A stretch of DNA of 45,100 bases from an uncultured SAR116 cluster alpha proteobacterium (GCA_902583715.1 CACHXC010000013.1:1-45100), one strand, 5' to 3'; positions 33,102-40,907 are shown, numbered from the stretch's first letter. Notes: a model not told the origin generated them from the sequence alone. A program made the numbers and translations.

Positions 33102-33610
33102 ACAGGTATCTCTTCCTCTGACGCATTAAAATATTTTGAGCTCTGCCGTTGTTAAACTCATGACGGACAGTAGCGAACTAAAAATGGATGTGAGTGGCGC
33201 TTGGGTGCGTGAGGTATCGCCAATGCTGGCAACGTCGCGCTTATTTTCTCCCGAGCATCTTGGCAGCCTGTCGCGCAAACACAATGCTAACGCTACTGGA
33301 GATAGCGATAAACAGCAGAAAAGTTAACCGCTCAAGTAGAGTGGCTGAGACAGCCTACACACGAGCAGACCTAGGCATGTGCCTAATGGAATCCAGAACA
33401 CAGGGTTGTCTAAGGTGTATTTGCGCGTCGTATTAAGTGTGTTTGTTATTTGAGCCATCCGTCACCCTAATACGCTCAGTTTCTTGCTCTTCTTGAATTG
33501 TCAAAAAACTTTTCTAACTCTTGGTCCTGAAAAACATGACATTTTTAAATTCAAACGCGGGTGCTAGACCGGAGCGCAGAAACAAAAAGTGAGAGATACA
33601 GACCCTTTGT
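33102..33610. other. Gap of about 500 bases with only decayed small frames
   Basis: No intact gene of convincing length. The only plausible coding trace is the broken membrane protein on the minus strand at 33220-33458; the rest has no strong signal. Confidence 0.5.
33220..33458 (-). pseudogene. Possible frameshifted small membrane protein
   Basis: A 44-codon frame (33324-33458) reads MAQITNTLNTTRKYTLDNPV followed by a hydrophobic helix and has AGGG before its ATG. In the next frame the sequence continues as LLERLTFLLFIAISSSVSIV and ends AAKMLGRK. Joined by one frameshift they would make a two-helix membrane protein of about 75 residues. Confidence 0.35.
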
Positions 33611-33739
33611 ATGCTAAGTCTGGTAGGTCTCGCTTCGTTTATGCTTTCGGGATGTGGACCTGATTTGCTGGTGATACGACGCCAAAAACCACTTTGGAAA
33701 AAAGTGGCGGTGGCGGTGGCTACTAACCAGACTGGGTAG
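33611..33739 (+). pseudogene. Possible frameshifted small lipoprotein
   Basis: The frame begins MLSLVGLASFMLSGCG, a good lipoprotein signal with lipobox MLSGC. After residue 19 the next frame reads GDTTPKTTLEKSGGGGGY and stops, a typical Thr/Gly-rich tail, whereas the original frame becomes unlike a protein. A single frameshift probably broke a short lipoprotein gene. Confidence 0.35.
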
Positions 33740-34046
33740 TTTTCCTGAAAAATGAAGCCACCTTTGCTGCACAGCTATGTTTTGATGACGCACAGCCAGA
33801 GACGCAAACAATAACAACAACAAAGTGTCTTTAACGCCTTTTTTAAATTGACTGTTTGTCGTCACCACTGGGGTGGCAACACCTGGGATACGGGGCCCAA
33901 ACGCTTAAATCTGGTCACACGTCGGTCACACCTTAGTCACACTCACTTTGACAAAATGCCTTAAATCAGTGGAGTCAAAGGAAATCATCCAGGGGTGATG
34001 AAATGCGACACACTACTGTTTTAGATAGGGAAATTTACCAAATAAA
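33740..34046. other. Gap up to tRNA-Met, with GGTCAC repeat copy 2
   Basis: Apart from the repeat at 33892-33968 I see no gene or hairpin. An 84-codon minus-strand frame at 33614-33868 has no ribosome-binding site and looks random. Confidence 0.5.
33892..33968 (+). repeat. GGTCAC-rich direct repeat, copy 2
   Basis: From GGGGCCCA to AAATCA, 77 bases: GGTCAC, five bases, GGTCA, six bases, AGTCAC, then TGACAAAA. About two thirds of the bases match copy 1 at 30591-30666. It ends 78 bases before the 3' end of tRNA-Met. Confidence 0.7.
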
Positions 34047-34123
34047 TGGTAGCGGAGGAGGGACTTGAACCCCCGACACGCGGATTATGATTCCGCTGCT
34101 CTAACCAACTGAGCTACTCCGCC
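34047..34123 (-). tRNA. tRNA-Met, elongator (anticodon CAT)
   Basis: A 77-base tRNA with acceptor GGCGGAG, D-arm AGCTCAGTTGGTTAGAGC, anticodon stem GCGGA/TCCGC with loop ATCATAA (anticodon CAT), T-arm GGTTCAAGTCC and an encoded CCA. The G1 pairing and body match elongator Met rather than initiator. Its 3' end faces the accessory region, as expected for an integration target, but no duplicated 3' end was found. Confidence 0.93.
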
Positions 34124-34549
34124 AGCCATCTTATGTGGGATAGCGCCACGGGGCTACCAGGCGCGCCATTTGCACGCCCCCACATCGAGTGCGCCGTTTT
34201 ACTGGCTTTTGCCAATACGGGTCAAGCCGTTAAGTCACAACAAAGCAAAAAAATTTGCTGGCCCTTTCTGGCGGTGGCATCATGTTCGTGCGGCGCACCC
34301 AGCCAACCACTACTGGCTAGCCGGATGTAGGCTTAGCCCATGGTCGCCGATGGCACTCACACCAGCACGGCAATGTCTGATCTTCCCAGCTAAGCCCACC
34401 AAAATTTGATTTGACCCGACGACGGCTTTTACCGCGTGCGCGGCTGGCACCTTTACAGTTTCGCACAAAAACCCATTTTTTACCCAGTTGGTTTGCAAAT
34501 TCAAAAACCTCCCCCTAGACTGTTATACGGGAATCGCAAGGGGGCTCGC
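34124..34549. other. Gap upstream of the XRE regulator
   Basis: A GC-richer stretch of about 425 bases without convincing frames. A weak promoter (TTCAAA at 34500, 17 bases, TTATAC at 34523-34528) precedes the regulator gene. Confidence 0.45.
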
Positions 34550-34924
34550 ATGCCAAAGCGTACGATATTTTTCGATGACAATCAGGACACCACGCTCGGC
34601 GGCCGGGTGTGTCAAGCGCGCGAAGCCGCAGGCATGACGGTCGGGCAAGTCATCAGCCGACTTGGCGTACGCAAAGCCACCTATCTGGCATGGGAAGCAG
34701 ACCGGTCTGAACCACGTGCCAATAAACTTGTGGCCTTGGCTGGCATTTTAAATGTATCGCCAACATATCTGTTATCCGGGCTGGGCCGGGCGACGCCGCA
34801 ACCGCCAAAACATCAACAAATTATTGATGAATTGCGGCTTGATATAGAACAGCTTGAACAAACGCTCAAAGCCGCAAACAAGACGCTGAGCCGGATTAAA
34901 TCACAGGCCAAAAAAGTCAAATAA
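34550..34924 (+). CDS. XRE-family transcriptional regulator
   Basis: A 124-residue protein with an HTH_XRE domain at about residues 18-75: GRVCQAREAAGMTVGQVISR, then KATYLAWEADRSEPRANKLV and LAGILNVSPTYLL. The C-terminal 45 residues form a coiled coil (LRLDIEQLEQTLKAANKTLS), probably for dimerisation. The start is at 34550, after AAGGGGG; an earlier in-frame ATG adds non-family residues. The regulated gene is unknown; autoregulation is common in this family. Confidence 0.85.
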   Translation: MPKRTIFFDDNQDTTLGGRVCQAREAAGMTVGQVISRLGVRKATYLAWEADRSEPRANKLVALAGILNVSPTYLLSGLGRATPQPPKHQQIIDELRLDIEQLEQTLKAANKTLSRIKSQAKKVK

Positions 34925-34946
34925 TTCTAAAATCACCGAGAAGACT

Positions 34947-34973
34947 GGCTGGAGCCGACAGCGGCCAGCCTTT
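34947..34973 (+). terminator. Weak terminator after the XRE gene
   Basis: GGCTGG and CCAGCC form a 6-bp stem around a GC-rich loop, followed by TTT only. It lies between the XRE gene and the SDR gene. Confidence 0.35.
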
Positions 34974-34997
34974 CATCATTCTGCAAGAAGGATCATC

Positions 34998-35702
34998 ATG
35001 GATATCAAAGGCAAAAAAGTGATTATATTTGGGGGTACCTCGGGTATCGGTCTTGCGACCTGCCAAGAGTTACGCGCCCGCGGCGCCAATGTTGTCGCGG
35101 TCAGCCGCGACCCGCACAAAGCCAGCACCACGATGGAAGGCGTCCGGCTCGCCGCGGTTGATGCCAGAAACAGCGACGCAGTCAGCGCATTTTTTGAAAG
35201 CGAGAGGCAGGTTGATATTTTAATCAGTTCTGCCACCGGGGGGTCGCGCGCCTTTGGCCCGTTCCTGGAAATGGATATTGATGGGTTCAAGGGGTCGTTT
35301 GATAAATTATGGGGCTATAGCAATGTTGTGCGCTATGGTGCGCCAAAGCTGAGCGATGATGGCAATATTGTTCTTGTTAGCGGCACCCCTGCACGTAAGA
35401 TGAAGCCCGGGCAAGTTGCCTTGTCTGCCGTTGGCGGTGCTGTCGAGGCACTGGCCCGCGCTATTGCCCCGGAAATAGCGCCAAAACGCATCAATGTGGT
35501 TGCGCCAGGCATTGTTGACACCCCCATGGTTGCCTTAACTGGCGATGACCGGGCGGCGCATTACCGTAATGTCACCAAGTCACACCTGATCAAACGCCCC
35601 GGCAGACCACAAGAAATTGCCAAGGCCATTTTATTTGCGGTTGAAAATGACTTCATCACCGGCACAACAATTGATGTTGATGGAGGATGGCTTCAGTCAT
35701 AG
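34998..35702 (+). CDS. Atypical SDR-family protein
   Basis: A 234-residue short-chain dehydrogenase/reductase. The nucleotide-binding motif is GGTSGIG at residues 12-18, followed by VSRDPHK and a DAR-type segment. The usual catalytic YxxxK is missing: where YSASK is expected the sequence is ALSAVGGAVEAL. The C-terminal INVVAPGIVDTPM and TGTTIDVDGGWLQS are normal. An SDR subgroup lacking Tyr/Lys is known, so this could bind NAD(P) without ordinary dehydrogenase chemistry. AAGGA lies before the ATG. Confidence 0.88.
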   Translation: MDIKGKKVIIFGGTSGIGLATCQELRARGANVVAVSRDPHKASTTMEGVRLAAVDARNSDAVSAFFESERQVDILISSATGGSRAFGPFLEMDIDGFKGSFDKLWGYSNVVRYGAPKLSDDGNIVLVSGTPARKMKPGQVALSAVGGAVEALARAIAPEIAPKRINVVAPGIVDTPMVALTGDDRAAHYRNVTKSHLIKRPGRPQEIAKAILFAVENDFITGTTIDVDGGWLQS

Positions 35703-35736
35703 CCGCTCTGACACGCACGAAAACAAAGGGTGCAGC

Positions 35737-35961
35737 ATGGACCACCAAAAATTATTGGAATGGGCTGGGGTTGCGGCAGCGATATTATATTCAATGCTGA
35801 TCGCGCTTAACATTGGCGCTGAATTTATCGGGTTCAGCCTATTGTTGATTTCGGCATTTTTGATTGGACTGTGGGCGTATTTTGGCCGGCACCGCGGCAT
35901 ATTGTTTCTTCAGCTATTTTACGCCACAGCTGGTTTGATTGGCATGCTACGCTGGTTCTAG
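35737..35961 (+). CDS. Small membrane protein
   Basis: A 74-residue protein with two or three membrane helices (VAAAILYSMLIALNIGAEFI, GFSLLLISAFLIGLWAYFG and LFLQLFYATAGLIGML). AAAGGG lies before the ATG. It follows the SDR gene by 34 bases and may be in the same transcript. The layout resembles small PnuC-like or YgjV-like proteins, but I cannot assign it. Confidence 0.65.
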   Translation: MDHQKLLEWAGVAAAILYSMLIALNIGAEFIGFSLLLISAFLIGLWAYFGRHRGILFLQLFYATAGLIGMLRWF

Positions 35962-36126
35962 GGCTGTGAATGCCTTCGCGCCCCGGCATGCCGCCAGGAA
36001 TATCTCAGTATCATATGATGCCGAATATTATGCCGATCAAAAACGCCACGCCTTTGGCGAAAACCTAATGTGGTATAGTTACTGGCCGTTAAATGATGTC
36101 GCTGACACGTTCTGACCAGTGCGGTG
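35962..36126. other. Intergenic stretch before a damaged membrane-protein gene
   Basis: Together with the damaged gene that follows, it fills the 480 bases between the small membrane protein and comD. No feature recognised in this part. Confidence 0.4.
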
Positions 36127-36425
36127 ATGCGCATTCTAGACCCGCACCTAAAAAGGCCTCTAACTCAGCGGCTGATATTTGCGTTGACGACCGCCGGCCT
36201 GATTTTTGCGGCACTGGCTTTATCGACATGGCAAAAAGCCCTCCAACAAGGGCTTGCCCCTAGTCTATATCTGGTAACAATTCTGGCTGGCATTTAAATT
36301 ACGCTTTGACTGAAATCATCATTGCATTTGCTGTGGCACCTGCCTTAGTCTGGATCTCACAGCACATGTCTGCGTTACATCACATGCATCCGTACGACCC
36401 TACCCCGCCATCTTTCACGGCGTGA
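36127..36425 (+). pseudogene. Probable frameshifted small membrane protein
   Basis: The frame from 36127 reads MRILDPHLKRPLTQRLIFAL, then a hydrophobic helix, and stops at 36297 (ILAGI). In another frame the sequence continues LTEIIIAFAVAPALVWISQH and ends PPSFTA at 36425. The two halves together look like one two-helix membrane protein of about 98 residues broken by a frameshift. Confidence 0.45.
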
Positions 36426-36441
36426 GCAAGAGATTTATCCA

Positions 36442-36939
36442 ATGTCTAAAAACCAAAAAATCGTCACTGATTTGATTAACAACAAGATTGAATTTGTGAC
36501 AACTGTTCCCTGTAAACAGCTTGCCGGGCTCATTGACGAAATTGATTCCGCCAAATCGATTTATCATATCCCGTCAAACAAAGAAGATGAGGGTATGGGG
36601 TTATGCGCTGGGGCATATATGGGCGGCAAAAGAAGCGCCATCATCATGCAAAATACGGCCATTGGCGTGACCATCAATACGTTGGTGACGCTTATCCAAT
36701 TTTACAATATCCCTCTTCCCATGCTGATCAGCTATCGCGGTGAACTTGGCGAGCCTGTTGCCTGTCAGGTGGAAATGGCGGTGCACACCAAGGCATTGCT
36801 CGCCCAACTAAACATCCCAACCTATCATTTTCATCATCCAGACGATGTGAATGAGTTGGACAGCATTTTGAAATATAGCTTCATGAGCAAAAAACCTGTT
36901 GCCATTTTAACTGACGCCAGCTTTTGGCAGGGAGCGTAA
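36442..36939 (+). CDS. comD: Sulfopyruvate decarboxylase alpha-like subunit
   Basis: ComD with ComE decarboxylates sulfopyruvate to sulfoacetaldehyde using thiamine diphosphate. This 165-residue protein is the pyrimidine-binding half of a TPP enzyme: FVTTVPCKQLAGLIDEI, HIPSNKEDEGMGLCAGAYMG with the conserved Glu, and PLPMLISYRGELGE. The split into two genes with the next gene is as in ComDE. Phosphonopyruvate decarboxylase is related and cannot be excluded. Confidence 0.8.
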   Translation: MSKNQKIVTDLINNKIEFVTTVPCKQLAGLIDEIDSAKSIYHIPSNKEDEGMGLCAGAYMGGKRSAIIMQNTAIGVTINTLVTLIQFYNIPLPMLISYRGELGEPVACQVEMAVHTKALLAQLNIPTYHFHHPDDVNELDSILKYSFMSKKPVAILTDASFWQGA

Positions 36940-36942
36940 GTG

Positions 36943-37506
36943 ATGATCCGCAGCGAAGTATTAAAAAATCTGATCCCGATTATTTCTGACCAGCTTGTTG
37001 TGTCAAATATCGGCTTGCCGTCACAAGAGCTTCATATGCTGGATGACCAGCCAAGCAATTTCTATATGCTGGGAACGATGGGGCTTGCCTCGTCAATCGG
37101 GCTTGGTTTAGCGTTGGCACAATCTGCCAAGGTGATCGCCATTGATGGTGACGGGTCTATTCTAACAAATCTTGGCACCCTGCCGACTATTGCCAATAAT
37201 ACGGCGGATAATTTTATCCTGCTGATCATCGATAATGGCAGCTATGGATCAACCGGCGACCAGCCAACCTATGCGGGGCGTAAAACTTCATTGGCCAAAG
37301 TGGCCGAAGCCTGTGGTTGTGACCATGTTGTTGAATGTAGCGCCGAAGACACGCCAGCCGCTGTAAAGGCGGCACTCGACGGCGAAAATATGACCATCAT
37401 TGTCAGCAAATGCGAGTCAGGTAACGTTAAAGTACCGGTGATCGATATGGACGCGCCCGTGATCCGTGACCGCTTCATGCGGGAGGTGGCCCGTCGTAAC
37501 GCCTAA
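36943..37506 (+). CDS. comE: Sulfopyruvate decarboxylase beta-like subunit
   Basis: A 187-residue protein forming the diphosphate-binding half of the enzyme above. The TPP motif is GDGSILTNLGTLPTIANN with IIDNGSYGSTGDQPT (GDGS...N), which binds Mg and the diphosphate. The start is ATG at 36943, with GGGAG eight bases upstream; GTG one codon earlier is possible. It follows comD by three bases. The product sulfoacetaldehyde would need an Xsc enzyme, which is not in the window. Confidence 0.8.
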   Translation: MIRSEVLKNLIPIISDQLVVSNIGLPSQELHMLDDQPSNFYMLGTMGLASSIGLGLALAQSAKVIAIDGDGSILTNLGTLPTIANNTADNFILLIIDNGSYGSTGDQPTYAGRKTSLAKVAEACGCDHVVECSAEDTPAAVKAALDGENMTIIVSKCESGNVKVPVIDMDAPVIRDRFMREVARRNA

Positions 37507-37513
37507 GTCCAAA

Positions 37514-38095
37514 ATGGTCAGGACACGCCGCCACCCTCGCCGCTTTTGGCTCATCGCCCTCGCTTTACTGTGGCCTCTTTTGACCAGCCTATCAGCCGTG
37601 GCTGATAACAGTGACAGATTTGCCGGCACGGTGATGTTTATGCGTCATGCCCTGGCACCCGGTATGGGCGATCCAGATAATTTTTCTATCAATGATTGTA
37701 ACACGCAACGCAATCTCGATGACACTGGGCGGGCACAGGCCCGGGTAATTGGCACTAAACTGGCGGCCGCCAATATCAAATTTTCGGCGATTTATTCAAG
37801 TTACTGGTGCCGCTGTCTTGAAACCGCCCAGCTCCTTGATTTGGGTGCTGTCACACCCTTTGACGGGTTAAATTCTTTTTTTCAGAACCATGCACCGCGC
37901 GACGCCACGCTGGCAAAATTGCGCCAGAAACTTGATAACCTGTTACCATCGGCACCTGCCAGCCTGATGGTCACACATGCTGTAACAATCCGCGCCATCA
38001 CCGGCTTGTCCGTCGCATCGGGCGGCGTGGTGATTTACGATTTAAAAACCGGTACAGCCAGAGAATTAGCGCTGTCATCATTGCCAACAAGATAG
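37514..38095 (+). CDS. Exported histidine phosphatase family protein
   Basis: A 193-residue protein with a signal or anchor segment (RFWLIALALLWPLLTSLSAV) and the histidine-phosphatase core: MFMRHALAPG with the phospho-accepting His, IYSSYWCRCLETAQLL with the second Arg, and MVTHAVTIRAI with the second His. The first motif is RHA rather than the usual RHG. The substrate is unknown. It starts seven bases after comE and may be co-transcribed. Confidence 0.83.
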   Translation: MVRTRRHPRRFWLIALALLWPLLTSLSAVADNSDRFAGTVMFMRHALAPGMGDPDNFSINDCNTQRNLDDTGRAQARVIGTKLAAANIKFSAIYSSYWCRCLETAQLLDLGAVTPFDGLNSFFQNHAPRDATLAKLRQKLDNLLPSAPASLMVTHAVTIRAITGLSVASGGVVIYDLKTGTARELALSSLPTR

Positions 38096-38274
38096 ACAAA
38101 TCTGATAAAGCGGCCAGCGCCATCAAAATCATTAAATGCCCGCGCATGTAACTCCTCAGACAGACTCTGACGAAGATCTGATGCGTCATATATCTCCATT
38201 CGACCATCCTTCATGCAACAGATTTCGGCGTCACAATACATAATGATTTGCTGTATTAGCATAACCGGACACAT
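38035..38274 (-). pseudogene. N-terminal remnant of a DUF3422 family protein
   Basis: The minus-strand frame reads LRQSLSEELHARAFNDFDGA and continues GRFIRFVYLVGND. This is the N-terminal signature of DUF3422 membrane proteins (LxxELHARPF), which have over 400 residues. Here it stops after about 79 codons, and its end overlaps the last 61 bases of the histidine phosphatase gene. It is probably what is left after a deletion. Confidence 0.5.
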
Positions 38275-38315
38275 AAGCCGATGGATTGTTGTGCCACGTG
38301 CAGGATTAGTGACTG

Positions 38316-38426
38316 ATGGTAGATAAAAATACAGCCGTTAAACAAAATGCGGCCCGGCAGATCTTCGCCATCGTCATTGGGATGCGTGGTAAATTTGGCC
38401 TAACGGCGACGGTTGAATTGCCATGA
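38316..38426 (+). CDS. Candidate 36-residue peptide
   Basis: A short frame starting MVDKNTAVKQNAARQIFAIV and ending LTATVELP. No strong ribosome-binding site and no known family. Listed because it is the only coherent frame between the DUF3422 remnant and the peroxidase gene. Confidence 0.2.
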   Translation: MVDKNTAVKQNAARQIFAIVIGMRGKFGLTATVELP

Positions 38427-38467
38427 TCTACGAAATCAATCAGCCTATAAGGCGTGTATTGTCTAAC

Positions 38468-39037
38468 TCAGGGAAGGATTTTTTCAATCGCCCGGCGTAG
38501 CTTTGATGATGTCGGCCCGGTGGTCGACACGAACCAATCGACAAGGTGGCCATCCGCGTCAATAAGATGTTTATGAAAATTCCAACGCGGCACAGCTAAT
38601 CCGCCATGCACCTCGGCCACCCATTTATAATAGGGATGCGCCGACGGGCCTTTGACATGCACAACATCAGTCATCGGAAAATCAATATTGTAATTTATCG
38701 CGCAAAAGGATTTGATCTCAGCCGCGCTATCCAGTTCTTGCCCACCAAAATCATCGCTAGGCAAACCAAGCACGACAAGCCCACGATCACGATAGCTTTC
38801 CCATAATTCCTGAAGCCCCGCATATTGCGGGGTAAACCCACACATGGACGCGGTGTTCACAATTAACACGACTTTGCCCCGTAAACTTGCCAAAGGCAAA
38901 TTTTCTCCATCAATGCTAGTAAAACTGAAATCATGGGCTGATTGTGTTGTTGAAGCAGCAAAAATCATTGGCGCGCCCCCGAAAAGGCTGGCAAACACAG
39001 CCAGAAATAAAAATATGAAATGTGTCAGTCTCTTCAT
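38468..39037 (-). CDS. Exported glutathione peroxidase family protein
   Basis: A 189-residue protein with a signal peptide (HFIFLFLAVFASLFGGAPMI) and the peroxidase domain: VVLIVNTASMCGFTPQYAGL with the active Cys, VLGLPSDDFGGQE with the Gln, and VPRWNFHKHLIDADG with the Trp-Asn pair. The cysteine of the common FPCNQF motif is replaced by Ser, so recycling by thioredoxin through that site is unlikely. The start MKRLTHFIF is chosen because the upstream residues are not family-like. Confidence 0.9.
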   Translation of the reverse strand: MKRLTHFIFLFLAVFASLFGGAPMIFAASTTQSAHDFSFTSIDGENLPLASLRGKVVLIVNTASMCGFTPQYAGLQELWESYRDRGLVVLGLPSDDFGGQELDSAAEIKSFCAINYNIDFPMTDVVHVKGPSAHPYYKWVAEVHGGLAVPRWNFHKHLIDADGHLVDWFVSTTGPTSSKLRRAIEKILP

Positions 39038-39253
39038 ATGGATTAAGTGGGGATCACGCCTGCTGGCCACAAGACCCAGACCGCGTTTTTGACCATTTAC
39101 CCCGTTAGTTTGCCGGATCATGCGGTAGGCAATGCCAGGGGCAATCAAAACGAAATTGCCACGGCACCGTGCCCGGCATTGTTGCGCATTTAAAAAAATG
39201 CATGACAGCCAGCCTTTCTTCGCCTAAGGTTTTGCATCTATTAACAATGAAAA

Positions 39254-39346
39254 GGAGGTGATCTTATGTCTAGTGATAAAGGGTTTGTGTCGAGAGGCCT
39301 TGTTCTTGTTTGGCGGACTGAGAAGCAGCCTTCTGGGTGCGCGTAA
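39254..39346 (+). CDS. 26-residue peptide with perfect ribosome-binding site
   Basis: The frame from ATG 39266 reads MSSDKGFVSRGLVLVWRTEK followed by QPSGCA. AAAGGAGGTGAT (from 39250) is a full anti-16S match five to eight bases before the start, stronger than that of most genes here. A strong terminator follows 60 bases after the stop, so this is a complete short transcription unit. It may be a functional small protein, a leader, or an RNA with a decoy frame. Confidence 0.5.
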   Translation, partial: GGDLMSSDKGFVSRGLVLVWRTEKQPSGCA

Positions 39347-39405
39347 AACGGAACCATCGAGGGGAAAGACCAACGATAAGAGGTTTTTCGATACCCAATC
39401 ACGAA

Positions 39406-39432
39406 AGAGAGGCTTAAAGCCTCTCTTTTTTT
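39406..39432 (+). terminator. Rho-independent terminator of the small transcript
   Basis: AGAGAGGC pairs with GCCTCTCT around loop TTAAA and is followed by a run of seven T (39426-39432). It ends the short unit at 39254-39346, before the convergent methyltransferase gene. Confidence 0.85.
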
Positions 39433-39463
39433 GAAAGCGATATCATCAGCCGTACCAAGCCCG

Positions 39464-40354
39464 TTATTGGGCCAGTCGTTCTTTCAGGCATCTGATATGA
39501 CGCGGCGAAATCCCGCAACAGCCACCAATGATCCCGGCCCCGGCGGCGGCCCAGCGTTCGGCATAATCGGCATAGGCATCTGGCGTTATGTCCGTCCGTA
39601 ATTCATGCAATGTTGCATTCGCGCCTTGATAGTTATCATCGGCAAGCGGAAAGGCATTGGCATAAACACCAATAAGTGGGGGGCTATCACCGGAAAAATG
39701 CGCATGCGCGACAGACACCGCATCTTCCATCACCTCTGGCTGAGAACAGTTAAATAGCAAGGCACCCGGCGAAAGAGACTGACATAGCGCCAGCACATCG
39801 CCAAGCGGCTCACCTGACCGCAACATTGGCTCGCCAGCTGTTACGTCAACATCCTCTAATGTGACTGATAGCCACACTGGCCGGCCAACCGGCAAAAATT
39901 CGGTCAAAAACAATTCGGCTTCGGCAGCTGAACCAAGCGTTTCAGCCAAAAACAAATCGGCATAGTCCGCCAGCTGGTCACGAAATAAACGCATCATGTC
40001 GGCCGCCACCTGCCGGTCAAATTTTTCCGGTCGATAGGACCCAAACATCGGCGGCACACTGCCGGCAACGCGCACCGGCCGCCCGGCCTCATCAGCCGCC
40101 GCACGGGCTAATTCACCTGATAGGCGCAACAATGCGCTGGCACGCGCTGCAAACACATCTGCGCCAATGTGAAATGGCACAATCGCATAGCTGTTTGTGG
40201 TCACGATATCGGCCCCAGCCTGCAAAAACGCATCATGGGCGGCCCGCACATAGTCCGGCCCTTCCATGAGCGCGAGCGCTGACCATTCTGGTTGCCGAAA
40301 CGGGGCTCCCATCGCCTGCAATTCGCGGCCCAAACCGCCATCGAGAATAATCAT
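39464..40354 (-). CDS. Homocysteine S-methyltransferase family protein
   Basis: A 296-residue zinc enzyme that moves a methyl group from S-methylmethionine or a related methyl-sulfonium/betaine donor to homocysteine. ILDGGLGRELQAMG is the N-terminal signature, and the zinc cysteines are in LLFNCSQPE and IIGGCCGISPRHI. It is close to MmuM in size. The donor is uncertain; in marine bacteria related enzymes use DMSP or glycine betaine, but nothing nearby settles this. Confidence 0.88.
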   Translation of the reverse strand: MIILDGGLGRELQAMGAPFRQPEWSALALMEGPDYVRAAHDAFLQAGADIVTTNSYAIVPFHIGADVFAARASALLRLSGELARAAADEAGRPVRVAGSVPPMFGSYRPEKFDRQVAADMMRLFRDQLADYADLFLAETLGSAAEAELFLTEFLPVGRPVWLSVTLEDVDVTAGEPMLRSGEPLGDVLALCQSLSPGALLFNCSQPEVMEDAVSVAHAHFSGDSPPLIGVYANAFPLADDNYQGANATLHELRTDITPDAYADYAERWAAAGAGIIGGCCGISPRHIRCLKERLAQ

Positions 40355-40460
40355 ATGATACCGTCCAAAATGTGTAAAATCTTAGCCTATCGACAGGCCC
40401 GGCAGATGGCAATATCGCATGGCCGGTTGATCATCATGAGGCGCAGGCGTGGCTGGCTGA

Positions 40461-40628
40461 TTAACCGATCGTAAACCCGCACATTGCCGCAATATGCCGC
40501 ACAACCTCGCTGTTGCGCACGGCAAAGGGCAAGATCGCCACCGCCAGCACCACCAAAATGCCCCAGATCACCCATGCAGACCGATCGGCATGATGGCCAT
40601 CGTCAGATTTTTGCTGGTCTATCGTCAT
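40461..40628 (-). CDS. Small membrane protein
   Basis: A 55-residue frame beginning MTIDQQKSDDGHHADRSAW, with one membrane helix (VIWGILVVLAVAILPFAV). It lies 35 bases after the gene at 40664-40867 on the same strand. No family recognised. Confidence 0.5.
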   Translation of the reverse strand: MTIDQQKSDDGHHADRSAWVIWGILVVLAVAILPFAVRNSEVVRHIAAMCGFTIG

Positions 40629-40663
40629 CCACTATTATCCGGTCCGGGTCAATCCTCAGCAAT

Positions 40664-40867
40664 TTATGTACGCATGGTGAATTCCAGCCCGGACCGGCTA
40701 CCCACATACAGTCCTGGCTTTTGCATCACCATGCTGATGATGATATCACCGCCGCCTTGATCAAGCACCACATCGACACGGTTGCCATTTATCCGCACAA
40801 TTGTCGCCGGTGCCAGCTTATCAGTTTCGGTACAAGTGACGTGAACCCGTGCATCAAGCGTTAGCAT
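40664..40867 (-). CDS. Small hypothetical protein
   Basis: A 67-residue, beta-rich protein (MLTLDARVHVTCTETDKLAP, then TIVRINGNRVDVVLDQGGGD). AGGAG lies about eight bases before the ATG. Its size and strand pattern resemble PilZ-like or KOW-like folds, but no key motif supports this. Confidence 0.6.
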   Translation of the reverse strand: MLTLDARVHVTCTETDKLAPATIVRINGNRVDVVLDQGGGDIIISMVMQKPGLYVGSRSGLEFTMRT

Positions 40868-40907
40868 TATTCCTGTCTCCTGACATTTGATGGCGCCGTT
40901 CAGCTGA

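Noticed and set aside
17590-34123. A single integrated element bounded by tRNA-Thr or tRNA-Met attachment sites
   Set aside because: I looked for second copies of both tRNA 3' ends inside the region and saw none, and no integrase gene is present. The region may still be a patchwork of several events.
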